Assembly (NCBI GenBank): GCA_015680905.1
Contig: CM027381.1
Location: 64,097,501-64,161,500 of the forward strand
Source of the DNA: Coptis chinensis
Taxonomy: Eukaryota > Streptophyta > Magnoliopsida > Ranunculales > Ranunculaceae
DNA: 64,000 nucleotides
Reading direction: 5' to 3'
Part shown: positions 11,588-22,135 of the stretch, in pieces
Numbering within the stretch: position 1 is the stretch's first letter
Layout: each line of letters starts with the position of its first letter
Translations under genes and position numbers: made by a program
Notes under the pieces: generated by a model
What the model was told of the DNA's origin: nothing
What the model saw: only the letters and a program-made list of their open reading frames with translations
The model's database searches: none

Positions 11588-12629
11588 ATATTAGTGTCAA
11601 GAATTAAAACTATTTTACAACCTCATTTTATATGGCAATTACCTAACAATTATCTCTAAAGCTATCTCTTAAATATAAAATATAGCGAGTTCAAAAAAAA
11701 TCTATGTAGAGAGAAGAGAAACCATCCATCTAGTGATGAAGAAAATCTCTACTTATCCTTGTAAATCAATGCCCTAATGGAGAAGCAATACTTGTTAAAT
11801 GTGGTTTGAGGTTCATGTTAAACGTGGCAATTAGCCACTCTAAAAGTTTGATAAATGCTTTGTCAATTTCACTCTTATAACTCATAGAATCTTATGATTG
11901 AAAAAGACCTACAAAAACAAAATAGCAGCTTCAGTTAGTTAGGCATGTAGTAAAAAACTATTTCCACCAAAATAAAAATTAAAATAAAAATAAAATGACT
12001 ATAAGAATAATTATAGGCCTGCTCTATACCCAATTAAAATACACCCTCACGCACAATGAAAGAGATAGTTATTGTCAGTTCTATTGAGGTGAAACACTAC
12101 TGGTGGAAATAGTAAGGTTTAACTATTAAGAATAACTATTAAGAATTTAAATCCCGTTGCTACTCAAAACTCCATTTCCAAGTGACTTTGATATAGCTTG
12201 CTTTCCTGGTCTTGGATTAAATGTGAAATTGCAGGTTAGAACCTTGTGAGTAGGAAGTATAACTAATACAATCATCTCTTTTTAGGATATGTTTCATTTT
12301 ACCCTTTTTTATCATAGGTTTGCAATTGAATTTTCTGGATCTACTTACACTCAGTCAGGTACAACCTTGTATCCTAACTCAACAAATTACACTATCTTTT
12401 CTAGTCCGTTAGTTCTACTTTAACTTCTTTTTATTTCTTTTATTTAACTAAGCGAGCATACATAAGAAACCCAATAAATAAATTACAGCATTTAGATTGA
12501 CTAATGTCATTGGGCAAAGTCATACATGTCATTGGAAGATAAGATAATAGAAAAGGAGGAGAGAGAGGTCACAATACTTGCAAATTCTCCATTTCTTGAG
12601 GTTGTGCATGTCACTCATATGGTTAGACT

Positions 12630-12830
12630 GTGTAGCTGCTTGATGTCATCAGTAATGCGGCCACTGAGATTCATGTAGGAAAGATCAAGCTTCTCAACTG
12701 CACCATTTGAGTTGCACCAAACTCCAGTCCAATTGCAATGGACTAAATGATTATTGACTTTATTGCTTGGCAACTTCCAATTAATCACCAAGGCGGATCC
12801 ATCGGGTCTTCTTCTTTATAACATGGATAG
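12630..12830 (-). pseudogene. LRR receptor-like kinase N-terminal fragment (PXL/MIK type)
   Basis: On the minus strand the segment encodes HCNWTGVWCNSNGAVEKLDL followed by SYMNLSGRITDDIKQLHSL. This is the LRRNT_2 cap (CxWxGVxCN) and first leucine-rich repeat of the PXY-like/MIK1 receptor kinase group. WKLPSN just upstream also fits the family. A stop follows shortly after QLHSL, and neither the remaining repeats, the transmembrane segment nor the kinase domain is found nearby. It is in the same orientation as the surrounding Helitron and is best read as captured cargo. Confidence 0.75.
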
Positions 12831-13099
12831 CTATGTAAGGAGTCTTAATCAATATCCCTTGCTAGGGCTATCCTCATCACCTATACGCTTCAAGTAGTTC
12901 TACCTATAAGAAAGACTTTTAAGATCATTGATAAATAAGACAAAACTATCAACAACCACTATGTCCAGTATTTGTGTGAACTATGGACCATTGACACACT
13001 CTCTAGTAAGTGCACAAAGGATGTCATAGCCCATTAACACTTTATTCAACTCTACACTATAAGGTATGGAGTTTGTCTTGGAAAGGAGACAGGTGGTTA

Positions 13100-13420
13100 G
13101 AATTGAAATTGCATTTAGTGGTGATCTGATGATCATGTAATTTGTGATAATGAGGATGGTGATGACGGACAATGTGTGCAAATCCATGTTGCGATTTCAA
13201 CAACTGAAGACAGCATAGATATAATCCACATAAACAAACCAGAAGAAATATTGCAAGACATCAAAGGACAACATGGAGTTTTTGCACCAATGAGAATTGG
13301 TTTTCCCAAAATTAAAGTCTCTAAAGATTTTGTGCTAATTTTGAATGGCATTATACACTTTGAGTCGGTTGATTTACAACTACTGGTCTACCAGAAAAGA
13401 CTAAAGGAAAACATGTGATA
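13100..13420 (+). other. Possible coding fragment, unidentified
   Basis: An 80-codon + frame (13176-13418) and an overlapping minus frame (13351-13133) are open. The + peptide (IHVAISTTEDSIDIIHINKP...) reads like a soluble protein piece, but I do not recognise a family. It may be another captured fragment in the Helitron. Confidence 0.2.
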
Positions 13421-13809
13421 CTACACTTACAGGAAATATATATTGTCATGTCTCTTTAAGTTCGAAATATATACCCTCAACTTGATCCACCATCTCAAAA
13501 TGGAGACTATGAGAATGTAACACGCCCTATTTAGTTAGCAGGTAAACAGGGAGACTTGGAAAGCAATCTGCCTTAGTGATTGATCTCCAAGAAAACAGTA
13601 AAAGTCTCTGGTTATCATCCTAATGGCCATAGTGATTCCAAGATAGAAATGATCATTTGAAATCAATCGATTGACAATAATATGCAATCACTAAATAATA
13701 ATTACTTAAACATTGATAAGGGTGATATAAAATGATATAATAATTGGGTCTCAAAGAAAATCAACCGATTGAACACTTCGTGTACAAATGGGAAGATATT
13801 TTGACTTGA

Positions 13810-13950
13810 GACCGATGTGTTATGTTTCTTATATGTTGTTTTTTCTTCTCTTTTAGTTACTTCCATTGTAAGGATACCTCATCCTGCTGTTTTATATGTT
13901 CTATTTTTCTATATCAATAAAATATTTATTTACTAATAAAAAAAAAGGTG
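13810..13950 (+). repeat. Possible retroposon 3' end with A-rich tail
   Basis: A T-rich segment with TTCTATATCAATAAAATATT followed by TTTACTAATAAAAAAAAAGG resembles the 3' tail of plant LINE-type retroposons. No reverse transcriptase coding is present next to it. Low confidence. Confidence 0.3.
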
Positions 13951-13959
13951 GAGATATAA

Positions 13960-15230
13960 ATATGTAACCTTGCGCTCTTTTGGAAGTGGAGATTATTTTC
14001 TCAATTTACAACAGCAGCAAATCATCTGATTATGGACTCAGTACAAACGTATTATTTTCTTCCCTGCAAACAAAAGGTGGAAAACTTTAGAGACCTTTTT
14101 TGGGATGCGTGACTTTAGTAGATGTCAAGTCTGGGAATAAAAAAAAAATGTAGTACCATGTTTTCCTCCATAGGGGACTGGATCCATGGCCAGTGTAGAA
14201 TGCTTTTGAACCGGTCATTCCCATAGTCTGTAAAGAATCCCTTTTGAAATCCTATATGCATATGTTGTTTTAGAGACTACTGGCAATAGAGAAAGTCATT
14301 GCACTTTGTTTTAGAGAATTGAAAGAAAGGTGAAAATTTAAGGAGCACAATTAGCACTTCAACATAAAACTATCACATTATCAAAGTATTTAACTAATAG
14401 AAACAAAACTATTTAGCACATTAACTCTGCTAGGCATAGGTTACCTAGCCAAAAAAGAAATAAAAGTAAAGACAGACACATTAAGAACCATTGTAAGTCA
14501 AGGCTTCGGAAACACATTTAGAGAATTTAAAATTTTGGTTACGCAACATAATATGCACCTTTAAATATTTAATAGATCTTGGTGTCCTATTTCGAGAAGT
14601 TAGAACATTCTATATCATTGATATATACCATTGTTTGGCAGAGAAAGCTACCCAAAGAATAAACTTAAGGTAACATGCTCAGTTGATACGCCTATGACAT
14701 AATCATCTAAAATGCAATACCATACCAAGAACGTACTTGAGATGAAGTAATCTTTGAAAGCAATTTGAAATAAATTGTCAGAAATCAAGTACCTTGCATT
14801 GCTTCCCAATCATTTAGCTATACTTGCAACTATCTTAAGCTTACACAATTGCGCTACCTCTATGTATTCCCTTAAAAGCTCATGCGTCAAAAAAGAAATA
14901 CTATACATAAATAATTGATCTGTAAGCCAACACACAATTAAAATAACATGGCTTCCTTTGAATAGATCTTTATAAACTCATGTTTAACGAACAAACTATT
15001 ACATCATAAATAATTTTAACCAATTACTCTGACACCCCCTCTTGCAGTTAGAATTAGACTTATCGAACAACGTGAATCAACAAACCTGACATACCCTACC
15101 ATTTTCTTATTTAAGAGGCATAATTTTCTAATTAGAGTCAACTTCAAGATAAAGATTCCTAATTAAAGACAACTTCCTTTTAATTCTTTCAAGTATCTTA
15201 CTCATTACGGTTTTTCTGGAGAGGTATTAA
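13960..15230. other. Helitron interior, nothing recognised
   Basis: No motif, repeat or long frame was identified. Confidence 0.4.
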
Positions 15231-15244
15231 TAACCATCAACAAT

Positions 15245-15350
15245 TAATAAGCCTGCTGCAACGCATCTCCTGTCCAAGCATAAATACCAACATAAGGTGT
15301 TGCAACATTAACTGGAAGCCATGGAGTACTTTGAACATTCCAATCACTTG
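15245..15350 (-). other. Short conserved-looking coding stretch, unknown
   Basis: On the minus strand this encodes STPWLPVNVATPYVGIYAWT and a few more residues before a stop. Composition looks like a real exon and it is in the Helitron orientation, but I cannot place the family. Confidence 0.25.
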
Positions 15351-15901
15351 GTTTTTTGAAATAAAATGACTTAAGCTTCCTACATCGAGTGATTACTCAC
15401 CCTAATAAAAACATTCTACTGGCGTTCGGCATTTTTTTTGCATTATACAGTGGCAGCATATATCTTAAAAATAAGATTTTGATATCAGAAAATAGGCACT
15501 GCGAGTGTACAAAGAATTAGCATTTAATTACCGAGAGCTGGATTCACTTTAGAGCTATCAGGAATGGAGGGACTCCATGCCACACCTCACTGCAAAGTGC
15601 AAACAAACCCATACATTACACAAAGGTGCAGACCTAAAGAATAATATAGTACAGTACCCATGGATGTTGTTATCCATGTGACTTAGCAATATCATTGAGT
15701 TCAGCCTAACGTTAATATCATAAGTGAAGAATCATAATAATAATGGCAATAGATTAGAGTAAATAAAACCAAATTGTGAAGTAAGTAAATAGATTTGATC
15801 ACATATATGCCTATGATCAAATAGATTGAAGATGAATAGATGACCAAACCTTGGGATCACATCTGATTGGCGTCCTAATCATTTGAACACTGAAAGCCAA
15901 A

Positions 15902-17300
15902 TGATAACCCGTAAAAACTCAATTAGATTACTCTAACCTTTTTCTTACGGTATCAATTATTTATTTCCTACTCTCACATATAGATTTATGCAATATATAG
16001 AGTACGGAATCGTTCCACTCCTAAACTACCAAGACATAAAGAAATCAATTAATCAACACAAGGGAACAATGGTGAGAGTAATATTTATAGAGGTGAATTT
16101 ATACTATGAAACTAAATATATGAATTTAACTTATACTAATTTAACTAGCCAATTGAATATGAATTGAATAAAATATAGAGAAGAATATGGAGAAGAGATT
16201 AGGGGGATTTGACTTAAATAAATTCCTAATATGCTAGTGTAGATTATTGCAATTATAATCAATTAAGATTAATTGTGATCCCTAATTATTCATAGCAATC
16301 TCTGCCAACTAATAATTAGCATGTGAGGAAGTTCAACCCATTCTCATGTCAAATCAACTAACCTACTAGAGTGAACTCTTAAATGGAATAATTCTAACTA
16401 ACACATCAAGTCTTTATCCAAGCTTCATCAAACCCCTCTAATGGAGGTTTAGCTAGAATTCATTAGACTATCATTAACATATGAATAATAAGAAAACATA
16501 ATGAAGAACAATAACTTGACTTTTATTAATCTAATGAAGAATTATTAATGATTCAATAACTAAATTAAAAACAATGTAATAAAACTAATTAATGGAGTCT
16601 AAATTAAAACAATGTAATTAAAACTAATAAAACTAGTTATCTTTATCATTCACTAATTAAAAACTAACTAAAACTAATTAACTAAGTAAAAAATAAGTTC
16701 TAAACTATATTAATGGAGTCTAACTAATTTATTTTCTAATCTAGGTCTAACTAATGAGTCTGCCATCTTTCTTCCCTTGAAGAAGAGAAAGAGATCCCCA
16801 ATTTCGTGTATCGAGCCCAAAACCCAATTTGTTGAATCAAAGACTTCCAATTCTGGTCGTGTTACTGTAGCTCAAGGTTTCACCAACTTATACTACTCTG
16901 ATCGAGTTAAAGTCTGAACCATTGGAAAGAGCTTTCTGAGCCGGTCATTTTGATATAAAATAGGCCCAAATTAGAGGTCTGAGCCCAAAGATATGACCTT
17001 TTGAAGTTCTTTTGACTTTTCTTCATCTTCCTAATCTGGTTTGACTTTCACTTAACAGCTTAACTTGGACTTTTTAAAGGCTTTTTCTTCATGAAATTTG
17101 GGCTGTCTTCATAGAACTTTCATAGCAATCACTGTAGCTCCTTTTAGCGTCTAATTAGTAACAAATTTACATTTATTCAACTCCGAAGCCTGAAATACTC
17201 AAAAGCATGTAATTAGTGATAAACCTATATTATTAATCACATAATTGGTCTAACAGCTATATTGTTAAGGGGTTAAAACTACATTTTTGGGCTCTTATCA
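15902..17300 (-). mobile_element. Solo LTR (Gypsy-type) with perfect 5-bp TSD
   Basis: The segment runs TGATAACCCG...GGGCTCTTATCA and is flanked on both sides by CCAAA (15897-15901 and 17301-17305). It is homologous along its length to the LTR at 60185-61732 of a minus-strand element, which gives its orientation. With TG...CA ends, a perfect TSD and no internal region, it is a solo LTR left by LTR-LTR recombination. It lies inside the 11.6-kb Helitron and is therefore younger than that insertion, or was carried in by it. Confidence 0.9.
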
Positions 17301-17305
17301 CCAAA

Positions 17306-18780
17306 CATAATTTTTATTTGTTAAAATAGGAAATTTTCCCTGAAACACTATCACAATAGTTACTCATAGAGAATTAGAATTAGACCTAGAGAAGCATTGC
17401 ATATCAAGTCCTGCATAGGGTACATATTTAGTTAAAAAAAAAGTCAGATGCACCAATCATACACTTTAATGAGGTTGTTAATAATCGTCACTCAATATTT
17501 CCATAGAAAAAGAATTGTGTGATAGCCCAATGTGTCGACAGACTAAATTCCGTATGAGCATTAATCTAATAATAGCCCAAAATTATATTATACTTACAGT
17601 AGGAATCGGGTGAATTAAGTAGTAACACTGTCACGAAACCTACGACCACCAGACAACACACAATCTCATTACCAAATCGACCAAAAGCAATATCGATTTA
17701 GAGTCCTTTTGAAGCAAAATATTTATTAGCATTTAAAGTTTCCAACATGCTTAAATAATTTAAAACATGTAGATGCTCCTATCATGTTCATCACACATGC
17801 AATTTTCAACTCATGCATGTTTATTTGACACGGATTACAGTGAGAAAGGCACCTAAGCATCTCAATGAACAAAAAATGGAAGCAAGTTTCAATATATAGA
17901 TCAAATGGGTAATTAAGCGTCACATACAGTGGGAAGGTCTTATAACCTTGAATACTAATTCACGCACTACATTAAAAGATCAAGACCAGAATAATATAGA
18001 TCCAAAACAATTTGGGCTATATATGGTACTAACTAAACTATATGTAGAATCAGATTGCTTGGTTTCCACTAAAAAGTATTCAAATAGAAGATAAAATCTA
18101 AATTAGTTTCAGTAAAACCATAAGTTAACATAGAGGTTAGTTGGATTGAAAGTAAGTTTGATTACCTAACTTTCTTTTATTCGTTTTTCTAGTTTTTTGG
18201 CATGTTGCCATTCTTAGATTGTGTTACATATTTAATCGTAAGATGCCTTTCCCACCCTTGGTTATTAGCATGTTACATATTTAGTTGTAAGAGTCCAACG
18301 TGAAGCATGGAAATTTTATGGATATAAACAGCCAATAAAAGATAATTGAATTACATAAGCCTTCAATTCCTACTCACACACACAATCTCCGTTCATGATT
18401 GTGTATCGAGAAACATTCAAACACTGAAACCAAAGCAGAATTAATGTTGGTTAAAACAGGAGATTTTCCTTGAAACACTAAGGAAAAAAAAAACTTGTAG
18501 CAGATTTTAGTTTCGGCTGACATGTCAGTACTTCATAGAGAATTAGAATTCACCAACAGTAAAGCTAACTACAAATAGCGAGTGATGCAGACAACCTGGA
18601 GAATCATTGCATGTTAAGGATTTACACTGGACACCAAGAATTCACGCTGGACACCAACTTAACAGCATAAGCTACTTTGTTTACCCTGTTTAAGGATTCA
18701 TGCTAGACACCTATTATATATATATTAGCTACATTGCTAAACACAAAAGTGGCGTGTGTGCGTATAACATAAACAGATAA
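17306..18780. other. Helitron interior, probable intron or flank of captured SNU114 fragment
   Basis: No exon of SNU114 or other gene was recognised after the splice donor at 18792. The sequence is AT-rich and stop-rich. A 65-codon frame at 17923-17726 (-) has no support. Confidence 0.35.
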
Positions 18781-18786
18781 AACCCC

Positions 18787-19620
18787 ACTCACCATAACTC
18801 CTTCAGCAGCATCAACAACCCAAAACCGCACCATCGCAAATTCGTAAAAAATAGCAATGTCATCTCATCCGAGAAATTAACATGACCAGGAGTATCCATA
18901 ACATTACACAAATAAGACTTAGCATTACTATCTTCCAAAACCAAAGACATAGGTACAACCTTAATGGAAATTCTCCTCTCTTGTTTATCAATCCTAGTAT
19001 CAGTATACCTCATATGTTTCTCACTATTCGAATCAAACATAGATGTATGATATCAAACGTAGATATATATATGATATGTCTGTTCAACTAACATATCCAT
19101 AAACAAAGTCTTCCCATATTGTAAATGACCCACTAAAGCCACATTCCTAACTAAAGTAGGATTCTCCATTAAACCAAACAAAAACTGTGAAGCCACATTC
19201 CTAACTAAAGTAGGATTCTCCATTAAACCAAACTAAAACTGTGTGGAAACATACGTGGAAACATCTTTAACCCCAACTTCAAACTTAACATTTCTAACGG
19301 GTTAAATAATCGGTACTTCTAATGGTAATTCATCTTCATCCATAACTAATGTTTCGACATCCTCACCATATACTTCTTCAACTGTTGGGTAATATTTTTT
19401 GTCCTCAGCTAGTACTATCTGGTTATCCATATCCACTTAACAGTTAAATGAAGTGAATGTAAAAAAAGGGCTTTGTTTTTTAGACAATGTTGCAGTGTGC
19501 TGACCTCGATGAAATAAAACGCGGAAAGAGATGAAAAGATTACCTGTTGACTGCGAGAGAGTGAGCGAGATGGAGAAGAATGGAGTTTTGAGGTTAGGGC
19601 TCAGGGTTTGAGAGGAAGTT
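18787..19620 (-). pseudogene. U5 snRNP GTPase SNU114/CLO fragment captured by Helitron
   Basis: On the minus strand, 19430-18793 encodes a segment of the spliceosomal EF2-like GTPase SNU114 (CLO/GFA1 in Arabidopsis): [57 protein letters not shown] (P-loop region) and [20 protein letters not shown] (the DTPGH G3 motif). It ends at VVDAAEGVM followed by a GTGAGT donor (18792-18787). Upstream, 19620-19544 looks like a 5' UTR exon ending CAACAG with a GTAATC donor, so an intron is retained and the copy was made at DNA level. Defects: two in-frame stops, a 51-bp (17-codon) duplication of the ENPTLVRNVA segment, a rearranged spacer around 19040-19080, and loss of the acidic N-terminus and everything after the G domain start. 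Confidence 0.85.
19139..19245 (-). repeat. 51-bp in-frame tandem duplication within SNU114 fragment
   Basis: The block GCCACATTCCTAACTAAAGT... through the AACCAAAC(A/T)AAAACTGTG segment occurs twice in direct orientation. In protein it repeats FGLMENPTLVRNVA. Known SNU114 proteins have one copy. Confidence 0.85.
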
Positions 19621-20157
19621 TTTGGGGGAAAAGTCGAGACTTTTGTTTTGTTTTTTGATTGGTTTTAATAGGGTGAGAACGGCGAACAATTAAAATTGGG
19701 AAAATAGGGCGTAGATTTCCTTTTTTTCTGCCGAATTATTGGAAAAGCTGAGGTGTCTATCTTTGAGAAAAAAAGGAGGACTGACGTGGTTTCCTGGGAG
19801 CATTCTCAACTACTCAGTATTAATGGTCTTTGATTAATGACCCAATACTTAACTGTAGATATTCTAAGTTTTTCACTTGTAACTGAAAAAGAACAAGAAC
19901 ATTTTATTCTTTTTTCTATTAAAAATATGATATTGATTTCTTCTCAAATAACCTCTTCGCAACATTTCTCTCACTTATAAACATTCAAGTATCCACTTTT
20001 AATTTGAATCAACCATACCAAAGTAATGGAGATGAATACCAACCTAATAAGGATGAAGGAAAAAAAATCGAAATCAAATTTTGACGAATTGAGAAAGAAG
20101 AAGATTGTCGGAAAAAAAAAATGTGTGTTTTTGTTTTTTTGCCTCTATTGAAAATAG

Positions 20158-21746
20158 GGTTATTTAGTTTTTGGGCCCAATTATAATTGGATAATTTGCG
20201 TTTGGTCACCAATTGATCTTTTATTAGACATTGGGCCAAAATTGACGGTTGACTGCGTTGACTTTGCATTGACCGTGATTTTACCGTTAGTAAAAAAACA
20301 GATTTTGTATAATGACTAAAACATCCTTGCTCGTGTTTATCACGTGAATTTTTAAATTCAACATCAAATCTAAGATTTGATCCAACGGCCCCAATTATAT
20401 AGTATCAAGAAGTCATCTTCTTCACTAACTATATATTGTCTGCAAGTTCCACCATGAGAGCCTCCATTCACTTCTTCTTCTTTGTTCATTCTCATTAATT
20501 GCTACCATAAAAACTTGCATGGATTTAGTTAGTCCCATAGTCAATGTTGTTGTTCGGGTATGAAATTGCACTGCAAGGCATATGAATTACTCCCCGTGTG
20601 GACTTGAAGAAAATCGGGAAACTTGAGAACCGAAATTAACGGATTGAAGGATGCTAGGAATGACATCAAGAGATGGGTTGATGTTGAAGAGGTGGCACAA
20701 CTAATGATTCGCACTATTAATTTGGGTCTTATTATTTGTCGCCAATGTTGGGATTCGATCAGGAAATATTATGTACATGTTTCATTTGTATTTGCTAATG
20801 GGTCTCTTCATTGGATAGCCATTGATAATAGTTCTTCCAATCCCAAGTCACGTATTGTGTCCTTTCATCCGGGGTTGAAGAATTTATGTTTTCCCAACAC
20901 CCGATTCCATTAGACAAAATAGTGATGACCCATTGAAATATTGGGCACTCGGGGTACTAGATGATCGTCTTTCGTTGTTGGATTCCTCTTCAAGACAGTA
21001 TGTTGATGCATGGGTTATTACAAAGGATTGTGATGGGAAGACGTCTTGGAACAAGCTATTTTCTGTGAGGGACCCTTTGGTCTCTCATCGATTAGTTAGG
21101 CCTATCCAAGTTTATGGTGCAAAGTTTAATATTCTCATGTATGTTATGTCATGGTTGGATTATTTACACACTACAGTTTTGTTTCGGATTAAGTTGTCTT
21201 ATTACAAATACCTTTAATGGCGCAATGGTGGTATGACAATAACAGATGGAAAATATGTTACAGCTGGTTATATTATTTCTTGCCATGGGTTTGGATCATC
21301 AGATCATGGTGATATGATCATCAAGTTTCGATCGTCATAGTAATGTGAAACTTTAGTACTTTGAATACCAAAACCATGAAATTGTGTCTTTTCTTCATAT
21401 TGCCGAGTCCGTTCAATGTTCAATTTAATCACCTAAGGATGATTGTGGTTGATAGAATCAAGGGTTTAAAAACCCATTAAAGCTTATGTTCGTTCTTACT
21501 CTGATGTGAGGAAGATGATGTGACATCATCACTCGTTAAGATTGTTGGGCTTTAACATCTCAATTTTGTTTTGGATTTTAACATCTCAATCACGTGCAGA
21601 CATGCAGCACACGTGTAAGGGTAAATGTGTCAATTTCTAAATTATGGACGGATCACCATCAATTTTGGCCCAATGTCTAATAAACGATCAATTGGTGACC
21701 AAACGCAAATTACCCAATTATAATTGGGCCCAAAAGCTAAATACCC
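20158..21746. repeat. Inverted repeat pair around the FBA fragment
   Basis: 20158-20250 and 21650-21746 are inverted copies of about 95 bp (core AATTATAATTGG, GGTCACCAATTGATC and the inverse). The loop between them is about 1.4 kb and contains the F-box-associated fragment. Confidence 0.8.
20450..21340 (+). pseudogene. F-box protein, F-box-associated (FBA) domain fragment
   Basis: The + strand contains FANGSLHWIAIDNSSSNPKS followed by RIVSFHPG, the hallmark (V/F-NGxLHWIA ... I-xFD) of the FBA interaction domain in plant F-box proteins. After a short frame break it continues with YWALGVLDDRLSLLD and DAWVITKDCDGKTSWNKLFS, matching the next FBA strands (WVMKEYG-x-SWTKLF). The F-box itself, which binds SKP1, was not found upstream. 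The two frames are separated by a stop near 20911, so the product would be truncated. The fragment is enclosed by inverted repeats of the T element (20158-20250 and 21650-21746) and is best interpreted as transposon cargo. Confidence 0.75.
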
Positions 21747-22135
21747 CTTGAAAATACTCCAAATTAATTTGGGAGATATTATTGGATTGAGGCAATTGTT
21801 GGGTATAACAAAAACTTTAATTTGTTATGGGGGTGGGGAGTGTTTTTATGGGTGTCCAAGATCACCCTATGTTGGCATTTTGCTAATGCGTGGTAGTTGG
21901 TACGCTGTCTGATCTGGATGATAGAGTAATCAGACAAATAACTGACAAGTGGAAAGAAGCGGCAACTTAATAACTGATGATTTCATCCTCTGCCCTCTCC
22001 CAGTATTATTTGCCTTTTCAGCATCACTAAAAGCCCACAAAAAATACAAAATAACGTTCAAAAGCCACACCATCCTTTCCTTTCTTTAAACGCCCACCAC
22101 GTACTCTCTTTCGTTCTCTCTTGCACAAACAAACC

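Larger units (their letters stand above)
8251..19833 (-). mobile_element. 11.6-kb non-autonomous Helitron with captured gene fragments
   Basis: On the minus strand the element begins TCAAAGACCATTAATACTG (19833 leftward) and ends in a hairpin (TCGGCC-ATA-GGCCGA) followed 11 nt later by CTAG at 8254-8251. It sits between A and T of the host. Joining 8241-8250 to 19834-19843 gives TTATAATATATTAATGACCC, matching TTATAATATATTAAGGACCC in the undamaged tandem unit at about 8091-8110. This fixes both ends. No Rep-helicase coding sequence is seen, so it is non-autonomous. Cargo includes an LRR receptor kinase fragment and an SNU114 fragment with its 5' UTR and intron, both in the Helitron's own orientation, as is usual for captured genes. 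A solo LTR was inserted later. Confidence 0.88.
7960..21867 (+). mobile_element. TIR element (family T, copy 2) carrying an F-box-associated fragment, split by a Helitron
   Basis: The left end is GGGTGATCTTGGACACACCC at 7960 and the right end is the inverse, ending GATCACCC at 21867. Only 7960-8250 and 19834-21867 (about 2.3 kb) belong to the element; 8251-19833 is a later Helitron. The left arm has a tandem duplication of about 150 bp, one unit 8034-8183 and the next from 8184 across the Helitron. A second inverted pair (20158-20250 and 21650-21746) encloses the F-box-associated fragment, so the cargo sits in a nested palindromic frame. No transposase is visible and I find no clear target-site duplication. 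Confidence 0.7.

Noticed and set aside
20623-21217. Functional F-box gene
   Set aside because: No F-box motif upstream, frame broken at about 20911, and the fragment sits inside a transposon.
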